NCBI RefSeq assembly: GCF_000814905.1
Contig: NZ_JXAG01000020.1
Span: forward strand, 1-64,000
Direction: 5' to 3'
DNA length: 64,000 nucleotides
From: Enterobacter sp. Bisph1
GTDB taxonomy: Bacteria; Pseudomonadota; Gammaproteobacteria; Enterobacterales; Enterobacteriaceae
Position numbers and translations under genes: made by a program. The notes beneath the pieces were generated by a model. The model was given only the letters and a program-made list of their open reading frames with translations, searched no databases and had not been told where the DNA came from. Every line of letters begins with the position of its first letter. Position 1 is the stretch's first letter. Shown in pieces: positions 25,339-37,559 of the stretch.

Positions 25339-25431
25339 ATGAGTGACGTGCTTGCATGGGCCACAGGCGAGGCTATCGGTAGCGCCAAAGAGACGTTTAG
25401 GCTAGTAAGCACAATAGAAGGTTTTCACTGA
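25339..25431 (+). CDS. Possible 30-residue protein downstream of cbrC
   Basis: An ATG at 25339 has a very good GAGGAA binding site 7 bases upstream and opens 30 codons (MSDVLAWATGEAIGSA..., ending EGFH, stop TGA). It starts 19 bases after the cbrC stop, on the same strand and before a strong terminator at 25499, so it would be read as the last gene of yieH-cbrC. No recognised family; it could also be the stump of a lost gene. No signal peptide is seen. Confidence 0.4.
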   Translation: MSDVLAWATGEAIGSAKETFRLVSTIEGFH

Positions 25432-25498
25432 CGGGCGGGCGAGACTTCTGTGGCTTCGTACCTTGCGAAGCTGGCGAGAAAGCGTCCTGAAACAACAA

Positions 25499-25524
25499 CC
25501 CCCTCGTGCCTTGAGGGGGTTTTT
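25499..25524. terminator. Bidirectional terminator between cbrC and phoU
   Basis: CCCCCTC and GAGGGGG form a stem with a 7-base loop followed by TTTTT on the plus strand. On the minus strand the hairpin is followed by TTGTTGTTT, so it can also end the pst-phoU transcript, whose stop is only a few bases away. Confidence 0.85.
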
Positions 25525-25527
25525 ACA

Positions 25528-26253
25528 TCACTCTTTCGGATCTTTTCCGGCGAGCAGTTTATCCAGCTCATCGCCGCCGACGTGACGGAAATCCTGCCCC
25601 TTCACGAAGTAGAAGATGTATTCGCAGATATTCTGGCAACGGTCGCCGATACGCTCGATAGAACGGGCGCAGAACAGCGCAGTCAGGACGCTCGGAATGG
25701 TACGGGAATCTTCCATCATATAGGTCATTAACTGACGCACGATGCCTTCATATTCCTGGTCCACTTTTTTATCTTCGCGATAAATACGCACCGCTTCGTC
25801 CAGATCCATACGGGCGAAAGCGTCAAGCACATCGTGAAGCATCTGTACGGTATGACGGCCCAGCGACTCAAGGCTGACCAGCAGCGGCTGATGCTGGTGG
25901 GAGAACTTCTCCAGCGCCGTACGGCAGATTTTGTCCGCCACATCGCCGATGCGCTCAAGCTCAGCGATGGTTTTAATAATCGCCATCACCAGACGTAAAT
26001 CGCTCGCCGTGGGTTGCCGTTTGGCGATAATACGCACGCAGGCCTCATCGATGGCGACTTCCATCATATTGACCTGTTTGTCTCCCTCAACAACGCGCTT
26101 TGCCAGCTCGCTGTCCTGGTTGTGCATGGCGGTGATCGCATCAGAAAGCTGCTGCTCCACCATCCCACCCATGGTCATTACCTGAGTGCGAATGTTTTCC
26201 AGCTCAGCGTTAAACTGAGCGGAAATATGTTTATTAAGGTTGAGATTGTCCAT
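25528..26253 (-). CDS. phoU: Phosphate signalling protein PhoU
   Basis: PhoU links the Pst transporter to PhoR and represses the Pho response when phosphate is plentiful. 241 residues, the E. coli length, with two similar three-helix bundles. The metal-cluster motifs are [13 protein letters not shown] and [14 protein letters not shown]. The start at 26253 ([14 protein letters not shown]) is used; ten upstream in-frame codons have no homology. It is the last gene of pstSCAB-phoU. Confidence 0.97.
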   Translation of the reverse strand: MDNLNLNKHISAQFNAELENIRTQVMTMGGMVEQQLSDAITAMHNQDSELAKRVVEGDKQVNMMEVAIDEACVRIIAKRQPTASDLRLVMAIIKTIAELERIGDVADKICRTALEKFSHQHQPLLVSLESLGRHTVQMLHDVLDAFARMDLDEAVRIYREDKKVDQEYEGIVRQLMTYMMEDSRTIPSVLTALFCARSIERIGDRCQNICEYIFYFVKGQDFRHVGGDELDKLLAGKDPKE

Positions 26254-26322
26254 GGTGCACTCCAAATGCCCGACAGATTTCACGTTGTAACAGGGTGGCT
26301 GATACCTTTACGGTTCGGTAAA

Positions 26323-27096
<774 letters not shown>

Positions 27097-27142
27097 TTAT
27101 CTCGTTCCTCAACTCGACGCCGCCTTCGCCGCGTCGCAAAAA

Positions 27143-28995
<1,853 letters not shown>

Positions 28996-29045
28996 TTACT
29001 CTTCAGTTTAACGTCTTACGAATTTGCCCATGCTTACTTATGCTT

Positions 29046-29098
29046 GCCGGGCCTACAGCGGATCTGTAAGGCGGATGGTGTAAGCGCCATCCGCCATG
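29046..29098. repeat. REP-like element between pstS and pstC
   Basis: GCCGGGCCTACAG is followed by GGCGGATGGTGTAAGCGCCATCCGCC, whose arms GGCGGATGG / CCATCCGCC form a 9-bp stem. The GCCGGGCCTAC block and position are typical of enterobacterial REP sequences, known to stabilise upstream mRNA ends. Confidence 0.7.
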
Positions 29099-29116
29099 GT
29101 GTTCAAAAACGTGTGA

Positions 29117-30157
29117 TTAGTACAGTGCTTTACCGCTGCTGTCTTTCACATTGGTTTTCCAGGCCGCGCGTACTTGTTCAACCACGCTATCCGGCAGGGA
29201 AGCGTAATCGAGATCGTTAGCCTGTTTCGCGCCTTTTTTGTAAGCCCAGTCAAAGAATTTCAGCACTTCAGCGCCCTGTTCAGGTTTCGCCTGCTCTTTG
29301 TGCACCAGGATGAAGGTGGTGGAGGTGATTGGCCACACATCCGCGCCTTTCTGGTTGGTCAGATCCTGGGCGAAAGATTTGCTCCAGTCGATATCTTTGG
29401 CCGCGTTGGAGAAGCTGGTTTCCGTCGGGCTAACCGCTTTGCCATCGGCTGACATCAGTTTGGTATACGTCAGGTTGTTCTGCTTAGCGTAAGCGTATTC
29501 AACATAGCCGATAGAACCCGGCAGACGCTGAACGAATGCGGCGATTCCGTCGTTACCTTTACCGCCCAGACCGGTCGGCCAGTTAACGGTAGAACCAGAA
29601 CCGACTTTCGATTTCCACTCTTCATTCACTTTCGCCAGGTAGCTGGTGAAAACGAAAGAGGTACCGGAACCATCGGCGCGACGCACGACGGCGATATTCT
29701 GCGCAGGCAGTTTCAGACCCGGGTTGAGTTTGGCGATGGCCGCGTCATCCCATTTTTTGATATTGCCCAGATAGATATCACCCAGGGTTTTGCCATCCAG
29801 CACCAGCTCACCGGATTTCACGCCCGGTACGTTGATAGCCAGCACGATACCGCCGATTACGGTCGGGAACTGGAACAGGCCTTCCTGCGCCAGTTTGTCA
29901 TCAGCCAGCGGAGCGTCGGAGGCACCGAAATCCACGGTTTTAGCGGTAATTTGTTTTACACCACCGGAAGAGCCGATACCCTGATAGTTAACTTTATTGC
30001 CCGTCTCTTTCTGGTAGGTATCCGCCCATTTGGCGTACACCGGTGCAGGGAAAGTTGCACCCGCGCCCGTCAGGCTGGCCGCTGCGTTAACAGCAAAAGC
30101 ACTCAGAGAAAAGGTCGCGGCGACAACAGTTGCGACAGTGGTACGCATAACGTTCAT
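29117..30157 (-). CDS. pstS: Periplasmic phosphate-binding protein PstS
   Basis: PstS captures phosphate in the periplasm for PstCAB. 346 residues. A signal peptide ([20 protein letters not shown]...) is cleaved about residue 25 (VNA-A), then [20 protein letters not shown]. Phosphate contacts are in [23 protein letters not shown] and [10 protein letters not shown], all conserved. It is the first and most strongly expressed gene of the operon, behind two Pho boxes. Confidence 0.98.
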   Translation of the reverse strand: MNVMRTTVATVVAATFSLSAFAVNAAASLTGAGATFPAPVYAKWADTYQKETGNKVNYQGIGSSGGVKQITAKTVDFGASDAPLADDKLAQEGLFQFPTVIGGIVLAINVPGVKSGELVLDGKTLGDIYLGNIKKWDDAAIAKLNPGLKLPAQNIAVVRRADGSGTSFVFTSYLAKVNEEWKSKVGSGSTVNWPTGLGGKGNDGIAAFVQRLPGSIGYVEYAYAKQNNLTYTKLMSADGKAVSPTETSFSNAAKDIDWSKSFAQDLTNQKGADVWPITSTTFILVHKEQAKPEQGAEVLKFFDWAYKKGAKQANDLDYASLPDSVVEQVRAAWKTNVKDSSGKALY

Positions 30158-30212
30158 AATGTCTCCTGCAGGGATCGTAAATCGTTGTTTGAGTTGCTAC
30201 TGGGAGCAAAAT

Positions 30213-30263
30213 AGGACACTTTGATGACAGTTATATGCAAAGATTGTTACTGTTTGATGACAG
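30213..30263 (-). promoter_or_regulatory. Two PhoB boxes of the pstS promoter
   Basis: The minus strand carries CTGTCATCAAACAGTAAC (30246-30263) and CTGTCATCAAAGTGTCCT (30213-30230), 33 bases apart. Each begins with the CTGTCAT core of Pho boxes, followed by an A-run. The second one leads into TATTTT, a plausible -10. PhoB control is established for pst in relatives. Confidence 0.85.
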
Positions 30264-30540
30264 CCTCAACGTTTTACTGCGCTATCTCTTAATTAGTTGA
30301 TAAACATATAAATTATCTGACAAATTTACATAACCGATATGTAAAGGTTTTCATTTTATGAAAACGTACAAGAGGTTTCAAAACACCGGGACGAATGCAA
30401 CGTTATTAGTAGTAATTCCTCTTTCGCGCATCCTGCGAACGTGCTTTCATTTATCAGCGTCTTAAAAAGCGCGCGTCAATTCGACATCTATCCATGCTGT
30501 GCAAACATATTGAATACTACGTAACCAATATTAAGGAACA
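30264..30540. other. AT-rich spacer upstream of pst and the coiled-coil gene
   Basis: This stretch between the Pho boxes and the gene at 30541 is visibly AT-rich compared with the core genes. It must hold the promoter of the rightward gene, but no convincing -35/-10 pair could be picked. No open frame of interest was found. Confidence 0.5.
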
Positions 30541-30930
30541 ATGATGCGCAAATCGGTTGTTTTCCCTGCAGCACTGTTAAGTCTTCTCCTGTCTCTTTCC
30601 ACTCAAGCCAATGCGAAGGAAATAGCCTTAGGTAATGGGAGTTTATCCAACGATCCGATCCTGGTTCTCTCCCAACAAAGATCGGATGTAATAACAATCG
30701 TACCCTCATCGCAGTTGAACACTGCTGACCTAATCAATATTCAAGAGAAATTCCCTGAGCAACAAAAAGATATAGGGAATATGAAAAGCAAGCTTGAGGA
30801 TATCGAACGAGAAAGAGATGAATTGAAAAGAGATAATGAAAACTTAAGCCGCAAAGTGGATGATATGCAGCGCAGCATCGATGGACTGGAAAGGTCGCTA
30901 AATGAATTGAGCAGCAAAGTTAACAAATAA
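30541..30930 (+). CDS. Exported coiled-coil protein of unknown function
   Basis: A 129-residue protein with no recognised family. A signal peptide (RKSVVFPAALLSLLLSLS) ends near ANA-KE at residue 25. Residues about 70-127 are almost entirely charged heptads (EDIERERDELKRDNENL, then DDMQRSIDGLERSLNEL), a strong coiled coil. The mature protein is thus probably periplasmic and oligomeric. Two ATGs are adjacent; AAGGA is better spaced for the second (30544). The gene is AT-richer than its neighbours and absent from this place in E. coli, which suggests acquired DNA. It converges on the VgrG pair. Confidence 0.75.
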   Translation: MMRKSVVFPAALLSLLLSLSTQANAKEIALGNGSLSNDPILVLSQQRSDVITIVPSSQLNTADLINIQEKFPEQQKDIGNMKSKLEDIERERDELKRDNENLSRKVDDMQRSIDGLERSLNELSSKVNK

Positions 30931-30944
30931 CGATGCCGCTCCTG

Positions 30945-30985
30945 GGTGACACATTTTCCCTGTCCGATGGGGAAAAAGTGTCACC
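30945..30985. repeat. Long inverted repeat GGTGACAC...GTGTCACC
   Basis: GGTGACACATTTTCCC and GGGGAAAAAGTGTCACC form a stem of about 16 bp around an 8-base loop. There is no T-run after it. It lies between the two convergent genes of the islet and may be a terminator-like or protein-binding palindrome. Confidence 0.6.
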
Positions 30986-30991
30986 GCTATT

Positions 30992-31027
30992 CAGGTCTGG
31001 CTAAAACCAGGTTATCACGCAGACCTG
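30992..31027. repeat. Second inverted repeat CAGGTCTG...CAGACCTG
   Basis: Perfect 8-bp arms are separated by 20 bases. It follows the first inverted repeat by 6 bases, so the 145-bp gap between the convergent genes is largely made of two hairpins. Confidence 0.5.
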
Positions 31028-31075
31028 GCAAAGATTTAACAGGACAGCTGCTGCGTAACCCGCCTACGCGTTGAA

Positions 31076-31408
31076 CTACTTATCAAAGATAAAAAGAATA
31101 TGGCGGTCGTCGAGGTACTTGATATCGACGTTTTGCCCTTTTTGCATTTTTGACGCGTAGAAAGCCGCGATTGTCTCAGTGCCCGCCACTGCACGCGTGA
31201 GGCTTCCATCGTGGACCGCCAGCCGGTAGCGAATATTTAAGGTCCCGTTATCATTGGAGCTGATATAGGTGACATCTTCGATGGTGGCCTGCAATTCTCG
31301 CCCGTGGGTCTGAATACGGTGATCGCGATTAAACAGATACACGATGTAAGCAATCATACCGACAATAAAAACGACAGAAAAAACGATGGCAATTTTCATT
31401 CCGCTCAT
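31076..31408 (-). CDS. Small membrane-anchored protein downstream of VgrG (DUF3592-like)
   Basis: A 110-residue protein with one N-terminal membrane helix (IAIVFSVVFIVGMIAYIVYLF) and a soluble domain of about 80 residues that resembles the DUF3592 fold (repeating strands in ELQATIEDVTYI, LNIRYRLAVHDG, GQNVDIKYLDDRHILFIF). It begins 3 bases after the vgrG stop, so the two are co-translated. Linked small genes after vgrG often encode effector, adaptor or immunity proteins; an immunity or accessory role is a guess. A start at 31399 (MKIAIVF) is equally possible. Confidence 0.75.
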   Translation of the reverse strand: MSGMKIAIVFSVVFIVGMIAYIVYLFNRDHRIQTHGRELQATIEDVTYISSNDNGTLNIRYRLAVHDGSLTRAVAGTETIAAFYASKMQKGQNVDIKYLDDRHILFIFDK

Positions 31409-31411
31409 CCC

Positions 31412-33670
31412 TTACATAAACATCGTTAAACCATGGACCGAAGCCATCACCTGACCGTATTGCATCATCGCTTTACCAAATTCAACGCGACCATCATGAG
31501 ACGCTAAATCGAAAGCCGATTTATCAAACTTCAGGCCCGTTAAAGCTACCTTACTGATGGCCGAAACGGTAAACGAAGAGGCTTCCGTGACCACTTTCAG
31601 GGCGGTGAAATCAAACGAGAAGAGCGAGGCAGACTCTTTATGATCTTTATATTCAAAGGCATGGGGCGTTTTCACATGCACTTTTTCTGCACTCTCAATG
31701 GTGATCACTTTTGGCGAATAGATTTTCGCTCCGCCGTTAATGGTCTGGTTCCACTGACCTTCTATTGTGGTCACGCTGTTGCCCTGAATGGCCTGCGTCA
31801 GGTGCTGTGAAATATGCTCTTCGCGCGAGCCGGTAATGGTCGATTTTACGCCGCTATCAAAGGTATAGCTCACTGATTCAGTCACATGCTGAAAAGCGGT
31901 TCCTTCAATTTCCTCTTTTCTGCCGCCTTTGATCGCTACCGTTTCGCCACCGCTGGTGACGGTTTTCTTACGGCCATTGGTGACGGTAAGCTCTTCACCG
32001 TTTTTTACCGTGCGGGAATCTTTATCTTCCACCAGCACCGTGCGCGTCGCATGGTATTTGAAATCGGCTTTTTTCGTCACCTCATCGCTGAGTTCTCCGG
32101 CAACCGTCAGGCTTCTGTTACCGCCGACGGTTATCACCTGATTGTTCTCCACGGAGATATTCATATCCTTTTCCGCATGCATATCGACCCGCTCAACCCC
32201 AAGCTTATCTTCGAATAACAGATAGCTGGCGTTATCGCAGCTGCCGGTTTTGGAACGGGTCATAAATCCCATTACCGTGGCCGCGGCAGGTAACGCCCAG
32301 GGTGGCATATTGGCATCGTTATAGACGCGCCCGGTGACGATAGGGCGGTCGGGATCGCCATTAATAAAATCAATCACCACTTCATCACCGACGCGCGGAA
32401 TTTGTACCCCGCCAAATCCCTGGCTCGCCCACGCGCTGGAGACGCGCACCCAGCAAGAACTGGTTTCATCATTATTACCCAACCGATCCCAGTGAAACTT
32501 CACCTTGATACGGCCATATTTATCGGTCCAGATTGTCTCACCCGCGGGGCCAACAACGCGGGCGGTTTGCGGACCATAGGTGCGTGGCCAGGGGGTTTTC
32601 TGCGCCGGGCGATACACCAGCGACGCGGGAATTACACTAAAGCTAATAAGCCGCGAGCTTGCGCCATCATCGCCGCTGGCATAACGGTTTTCCTCACACT
32701 GCAGCCAGGTTCTCGTGACCAGATAGCTGCCATTATCCTCAGGATAAGGCGCGTGGGTGAGCTGGAAACGGCGCCCGGTAGCAATACCGGTTGCCGTGGC
32801 GGTAGCGGTAATTTGTTGATGCTCAACCTGCCAGCGCTCCTGCTTGATACGGGCATAATATTCCCCGTCATTCTGTTCAACAAAACGCCCCGGCCATTCA
32901 TAGACATCGATTTTACCCGGCGAAGGTGAGGCCGGATTCTGCCGCGCCTGAAACAGCCAGGCGTTGGGTTTGCGGAAATCATAATCTTCCGTGCTGAACA
33001 GGCCCGGCGTGACCCTTTCTTGCATCGACCACTGGCTGATGCCTTCATAATCTGCCACACCGCCCGCCGTCGTCTGAATATAGGGAATCAGCTCATATCC
33101 GGGAGCGGTAGGGAAAACAGAACCTGCATCTGTAAGCACCAGCGTATGGCTATCGGGCGCGTGGCGGAAATACCAGCTAATCCCTTCAAGCTCCATCAGG
33201 CGGCTAATAAAATCGAGGCTGCTCTCCTGGTACTGCACGCAATAATCCCAGATGCGGTAACTTTGCGTCAGCTGAGAATCTATTTTCACACCCTGTTCTG
33301 CCAGCATCGTCTGTACAATTTGCGGCACCGTCTGCGCCTGAAAGATGCGCATATTGCGCTCCAGCCGCATCGGCCACAGATCCGACTCCAGGGTGACTTG
33401 CCAGGCGGCATAGCGCTCACCGGAAAGCTCCACGGAAGAGACCGCCACGCTGGTGATCTTGCCATTGAGATAGCGTATCGCAGCCTGCCCCGGTGCCGGG
33501 ATTTCAACGGTCAGCGGCTGCCCAAGCAGCTTCCCTCTGTCGAGCCTGCCATCTTCACCGAGCAGCGTGAGGGTATATTCAAAAGGTTCTGAAAGGGATT
33601 CACTGCCAGCCATTTTCCAGAAAAGCAGATCGGGCGCGGCGGCCAGTTTTACCGTGATGCGGGAAAGCAT
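31412..33670 (-). CDS. vgrG: Type VI secretion spike protein VgrG
   Basis: VgrG trimers tip the Hcp tube and pierce target cells. The 752 residues show the gp27-like base (1-370), the gp5 OB fold (about 375-450: TDKYGRIKVKFHWDR, GGVQIPRVGDEVVIDFINGDP, RPIVTGRVYN) and the repetitive beta-helix needle (about 490-660: HAEKDMNISVENNQVITVGG, then many short valine-rich repeats). The last 85 or so residues (668-752) do not fit the repeats and show no known toxin motif. The start has a GGAG site 7 bases upstream. Neither a tssA-M gene nor a PAAR gene is near, so this is an orphan spike needing an apparatus elsewhere. Confidence 0.95.
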   Translation of the reverse strand: MLSRITVKLAAAPDLLFWKMAGSESLSEPFEYTLTLLGEDGRLDRGKLLGQPLTVEIPAPGQAAIRYLNGKITSVAVSSVELSGERYAAWQVTLESDLWPMRLERNMRIFQAQTVPQIVQTMLAEQGVKIDSQLTQSYRIWDYCVQYQESSLDFISRLMELEGISWYFRHAPDSHTLVLTDAGSVFPTAPGYELIPYIQTTAGGVADYEGISQWSMQERVTPGLFSTEDYDFRKPNAWLFQARQNPASPSPGKIDVYEWPGRFVEQNDGEYYARIKQERWQVEHQQITATATATGIATGRRFQLTHAPYPEDNGSYLVTRTWLQCEENRYASGDDGASSRLISFSVIPASLVYRPAQKTPWPRTYGPQTARVVGPAGETIWTDKYGRIKVKFHWDRLGNNDETSSCWVRVSSAWASQGFGGVQIPRVGDEVVIDFINGDPDRPIVTGRVYNDANMPPWALPAAATVMGFMTRSKTGSCDNASYLLFEDKLGVERVDMHAEKDMNISVENNQVITVGGNRSLTVAGELSDEVTKKADFKYHATRTVLVEDKDSRTVKNGEELTVTNGRKKTVTSGGETVAIKGGRKEEIEGTAFQHVTESVSYTFDSGVKSTITGSREEHISQHLTQAIQGNSVTTIEGQWNQTINGGAKIYSPKVITIESAEKVHVKTPHAFEYKDHKESASLFSFDFTALKVVTEASSFTVSAISKVALTGLKFDKSAFDLASHDGRVEFGKAMMQYGQVMASVHGLTMFM

Positions 33671-33796
33671 GGGAATTCTCCGGTAGGGAACAGGATGATT
33701 AACGGCTTGCGAAGCGGGGGAAACAGCACGAAAACCTATAGTCGTCGCCGTACTGCGCGCGGAAGAATTCAGGAATGGTTTGCTTAGGGATAGACA

Positions 33797-33838
33797 TAAA
33801 AAAATCCGGTATGCTTTTTTTCAAAAGCATATCCGGAC
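33797..33838 (-). terminator. glmS terminator
   Basis: On the minus strand TCCGGATATGCTTTT and AAAAGCATACCGGA pair with one bulge and a short A-rich loop, followed by TTTTTTT. It lies about 60 bases after the glmS stop and separates it from vgrG. Confidence 0.85.
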
Positions 33839-33895
33839 TTATTTACACTCCGATTAACGTCAACGCCCCTGACGGGAAATGACGCCAGTTTCGGA

Positions 33896-35725
33896 TTATT
33901 CCACCGTTACAGATTTCGCCAGGTTACGCGGCTGGTCCACGTCGGTGCCTTTAATCAGCGCCACATGATAAGCCAGCAGCTGCAGCGGCACGGTATAGAA
34001 AATAGGCGCAATCGCTTCTTCGACATGCGGCATCTCGATAATGTGCAGATTGTCGCTGCTGGTGAAACCGGCATCCTGATCGGCGAAGACATACAGCACG
34101 CCGCCGCGGGCGCGCACTTCTTCGATGTTGGATTTCAGTTTTTCCAGTAACTCATTGTTCGGCGCGACAACAATCACCGGCATATCCGCATCAATCAACG
34201 CCAGCGGGCCATGTTTCAACTCGCCTGCGGCATACGCTTCTGCGTGAATATAGGAGATCTCTTTTAACTTCAGCGCACCTTCCAGCGCGATCGGGTACTG
34301 ATCGCCACGGCCGAGGAACAGCGCATGATGTTTGTCAGAGAAATCCTCCGCCAGCGCTTCGATGCGTTTATCCTGCGACAGCATCTGTTCAATACGGCTC
34401 GGCAGCGCCTGCAAACCATGCACAATGTCGTGCTCAATAGACGCATCCAGCCCTTTCAGGCGGCTCAGTTTCGCCACCAGCATCAGCAATACGGTGAGCT
34501 GCGTAGTAAAGGCTTTGGTGGAGGCCACGCCGATTTCGGTCCCGGCTTTGGTCATCATCGCCAGATCCGATTCCCGCACCAGCGACGAGCCAGGGACGTT
34601 ACAAATCGCCAGCGAACCTAAATAACCGAGCTCTTTTGACAGGCGCAGCGCCGCCAGCGTATCCGCCGTTTCACCGGACTGCGACAGGGTGATCATCAGG
34701 CTGTTGCGACGCACCGCGGATTTGCGGTAGCGGAATTCAGAGGCGATTTCGACATCGCACGGCACGCCCGCCAGCGCTTCAAACCAGTAGCGTGAAACCA
34801 TACCGGAGTTGTAAGAGGTGCCGCAGGCGACGATCTGGATATGTTCAACCTTTGCCAGCATATCGTTGGCGTTCGGCCCCAGTTCACTCAGGTCCACTTC
34901 GCCGTGGCTGATGCGACCGGCCAGCGTGTTTTTGATGGCGTTCGGCTGCTCATAGATCTCTTTCTGCATGTAATGGCGATAGATACCTTTATCGCCAGCG
35001 TCGTATTGCAGATTGGATTCAATCTCCGGGCGTTTTATCTGCGCGCCGGATTTATCAAAAATGACCACGTTACGGCGGGTCACTTCGGCGATATCGCCCT
35101 CTTCGAGAAAGATAAAGCGACGGGTAACCGGCAGCAGCGCCAGCTGATCGGAAGCAATAAAGTTTTCACCCATGCCGAGGCCAATCACCAGCGGGCTACC
35201 AGAGCGCGCCGCCAGCAGGACTTCTGGATTACGGCTATCCATGATAACCGTGCCATAAGCGCCGCGTAGCTGCGGGATGGTGCGCAGTACCGCTTCGCGC
35301 AGCGTGCCGCCCTGTTCAAGCTCCCAGTGCACCAGGTGAGCGATAACTTCGGTATCCGTTTCAGAAACAAATACATAGCCGCGTTCTTTTAACATTTCAC
35401 GCAGCGGTTCGTGGTTTTCGATAATACCGTTATGCACCACGACAATGTGGTCAGAAACATGGGGATGCGCGTTGCCTTCCGACGGTTCGCCGTGGGTTGC
35501 CCAGCGGGTGTGAGCAATACCGGTGCCGCCATGCAGCGGGTGTTCTTCCGCCGCCTGGGAGAGCATCTGCACTTTACCGAGGCGACGCAGGCGGGTCATA
35601 CGACCTTGCGCGTCAACCACTGCCAGGCCGGCAGAGTCGTAACCACGGTACTCCAGACGACGTAAACCTTCGAGAAGGATTTCAGCTACATCACGTTGCG
35701 CGACTGCGCCAACAATTCCACACAT
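33896..35725 (-). CDS. glmS: Glucosamine-6-phosphate synthase
   Basis: It makes glucosamine-6-phosphate from fructose-6-phosphate and glutamine, the entry to peptidoglycan and LPS precursors. 609 residues. The glutaminase domain (1-240) starts [10 protein letters not shown] with the catalytic Cys after Met removal; two SIS isomerase domains follow (about 285-425 and 455-600), the second ending at KSVTVE. It is downstream of glmU, as in E. coli, where the GlmY/GlmZ small RNAs control translation. Confidence 0.98.
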   Translation of the reverse strand: MCGIVGAVAQRDVAEILLEGLRRLEYRGYDSAGLAVVDAQGRMTRLRRLGKVQMLSQAAEEHPLHGGTGIAHTRWATHGEPSEGNAHPHVSDHIVVVHNGIIENHEPLREMLKERGYVFVSETDTEVIAHLVHWELEQGGTLREAVLRTIPQLRGAYGTVIMDSRNPEVLLAARSGSPLVIGLGMGENFIASDQLALLPVTRRFIFLEEGDIAEVTRRNVVIFDKSGAQIKRPEIESNLQYDAGDKGIYRHYMQKEIYEQPNAIKNTLAGRISHGEVDLSELGPNANDMLAKVEHIQIVACGTSYNSGMVSRYWFEALAGVPCDVEIASEFRYRKSAVRRNSLMITLSQSGETADTLAALRLSKELGYLGSLAICNVPGSSLVRESDLAMMTKAGTEIGVASTKAFTTQLTVLLMLVAKLSRLKGLDASIEHDIVHGLQALPSRIEQMLSQDKRIEALAEDFSDKHHALFLGRGDQYPIALEGALKLKEISYIHAEAYAAGELKHGPLALIDADMPVIVVAPNNELLEKLKSNIEEVRARGGVLYVFADQDAGFTSSDNLHIIEMPHVEEAIAPIFYTVPLQLLAYHVALIKGTDVDQPRNLAKSVTVE

Positions 35726-35778
35726 AGTTTTTGATTCCGATTTTGGCGTTATGCCATATGTTGTCGGTCAACCTGTAT

Positions 35779-35801
35779 ACACCGGATGTATCATCCGGTG
35801 T
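35779..35801 (-). promoter_or_regulatory. Hairpin in the glmU-glmS intergenic leader
   Basis: ACACCGGATG and CATCCGGTGT form a perfect 10-bp stem with a 3-base loop about 54 bases upstream of the glmS ATG. In E. coli this region is cut by RNase E and is the GlmZ pairing area; whether this hairpin has that role was not tested. Confidence 0.5.
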
Positions 35802-35906
35802 CTGTGTCCGATTTACGGACGCCCCGAGCCTTGTAGAGAGTGGGGTTATTTTTATAGTTACTGCAGTGTGGGCGGAGGAATTATCTTTCCCCTCATCCCG
35901 AATTCG

Positions 35907-37274
35907 TTACTTCTTCACCGGGCGACGCCAGCCTTGTTTATGCACCTGCGGGACACGGCTTAATACCAGTTCGTTCTCCGCGACATTACGCGTCACAGTA
36001 GTGCCTGCGGCAATCGTTGCGCCGTTGGCAACCGTCACCGGTGCGACCAGCTGGGTATCTGAACCAACAAACACATCGTCGCCAATAATGGTTTTATGTT
36101 TGTTCGCGCCATCATAATTACAGGTAATAACGCCAGCGCCGACGTTCACGTTGTCGCCGATCTCCGCATCACCCAGATAGGTGAGATGACCCGCTTTCGA
36201 GCCTTTACCCAGACGCGCTTTTTTCATTTCGACAAAGTTGCCAACGTGCGCGCCTGCTAATAATTCTGCGCCCGGACGCAAACGTGCGAACGGCCCGATG
36301 GTGCATTCAGCCTCCAGACGCGCATCTTCAACCACGCTATAAGGGCTGATTTCGCAATCATCACCAATTACGCTGTTCTTCAGGATGGTGCCCGCACCGA
36401 CCTTCACGCGATCGCCAAGCGTAACGTGACCTTCAATGATGACGTTAGCATCGATCTCGACATCCCGCCCATGCTCCAGCGTACCGCGCAGATCGAAACG
36501 CGCCGGATCGCGCAGCATTACGCCCGCCAGCAGCAATTTTTCCGCTTGTTCAAGCTGGTAAGCCCGCTCCAGACGGGACAGCTGAAGGCGGTTATTTACG
36601 CCTTCAACTTCACTCAGGCGCTGCGGATGAACGGCAACAATTTCACGCCCTTCCTGGAAGGCCAGCGCAATAATATCGGTGATGTAGTATTCACCCTGCG
36701 CATTGTTATTGGTGAGCTTACCGAGCCAGCGTTTTAAATCCCCACCGTTGGCGATCAAAATGCCGGTATTGATTTCATTAATCTTACGCTGCTCGTCGCT
36801 GGCATCTTTCTGCTCAACAATGCCCGTCACCGCGCCGTTTTCACGAGTGATACGGCCATATCCCGTTGGATCGTCCAGCACGACCGTTAATAAACCGATG
36901 CCGCCTTCGGGTTTGGCGGCGCGAAGACGTTCCAGCGTTTCCAGGGAAATCAGCGGCACATCGCCGTAGAGCATCAATATCTCTTCGTCATCGGCAAAGA
37001 ACGGCGCGGCCTGCTGCATCGCGTGGCCTGTACCGAGCTGTTCAGCCTGCAGCACCCAATTCAGTTTATCGTCACTGAGACGTTGTTTAAGCAGATCGCC
37101 GCCGTGTCCGTAAACGAGATGAACATGGTTTGCGCCAAGAAGCGTAGCAGTATCAATGACATGCTGAACCATCGCCTTCCCGGCAAGAGTATGCAGCACT
37201 TTGGGGAGATCGGAATACATGCGTGTACCTTTGCCCGCTGCAAGGATCACCACGCTCATTTTTCTGTTCAACAT
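35907..37274 (-). CDS. glmU: Bifunctional UDP-GlcNAc pyrophosphorylase / GlcN-1-P acetyltransferase
   Basis: It acetylates glucosamine-1-phosphate and then makes UDP-N-acetylglucosamine. 455 residues. The N-terminal uridyltransferase has the [18 protein letters not shown] loop; the C-terminal half is a left-handed beta-helix of hexapeptide repeats (about 250-437), including [28 protein letters not shown]. Its start [14 protein letters not shown] matches E. coli. Its upstream neighbour is normally atpC; here a pectate lyase gene lies between. Confidence 0.98.
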   Translation of the reverse strand: MLNRKMSVVILAAGKGTRMYSDLPKVLHTLAGKAMVQHVIDTATLLGANHVHLVYGHGGDLLKQRLSDDKLNWVLQAEQLGTGHAMQQAAPFFADDEEILMLYGDVPLISLETLERLRAAKPEGGIGLLTVVLDDPTGYGRITRENGAVTGIVEQKDASDEQRKINEINTGILIANGGDLKRWLGKLTNNNAQGEYYITDIIALAFQEGREIVAVHPQRLSEVEGVNNRLQLSRLERAYQLEQAEKLLLAGVMLRDPARFDLRGTLEHGRDVEIDANVIIEGHVTLGDRVKVGAGTILKNSVIGDDCEISPYSVVEDARLEAECTIGPFARLRPGAELLAGAHVGNFVEMKKARLGKGSKAGHLTYLGDAEIGDNVNVGAGVITCNYDGANKHKTIIGDDVFVGSDTQLVAPVTVANGATIAAGTTVTRNVAENELVLSRVPQVHKQGWRRPVKK

Positions 37275-37517
37275 ACGTGTCCTGACTTGATTTTGGGAAA
37301 GAAGTTAACCTCTTTCGCGTTGAAAATTCTACATATTTTGCCGCACGAAATGGGCTGCCCATGAAACGTACAACAATCACATTTCCCGGCCATTTAACGG
37401 CGGTTTGCAGGGCAGAGTAAAGCAGTTTACCGCTGAAAAGTAGCGCCATTGTTTGTACTGCGTAATTCATACAATGAGTTAGCTATTTTTTTTCATCCTG
37501 AATAAAGATCGCTAAAA

Positions 37518-37536
37518 AATAAAACAGTGTTTTATT
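37518..37536. promoter_or_regulatory. KdgR-like operator 1 upstream of pelX
   Basis: AATAAAACAGTGTTTTATT is a near-perfect palindrome matching the KdgR box consensus (AATRAAAYR-type arms, core AAACANNGTTT). It overlaps the likely -35 region of the pelX promoter; TATAAA at 37554-37559 could be the -10. Confidence 0.7.
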
Positions 37537-37559
37537 CATCAAAGAGTGTGACGTATAAA

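Noticed and set aside
35731-36117. 128-codon plus-strand frame over the glmU end and glmS leader
   Set aside because: Mostly antisense to glmU; explained by the leader and its hairpin.
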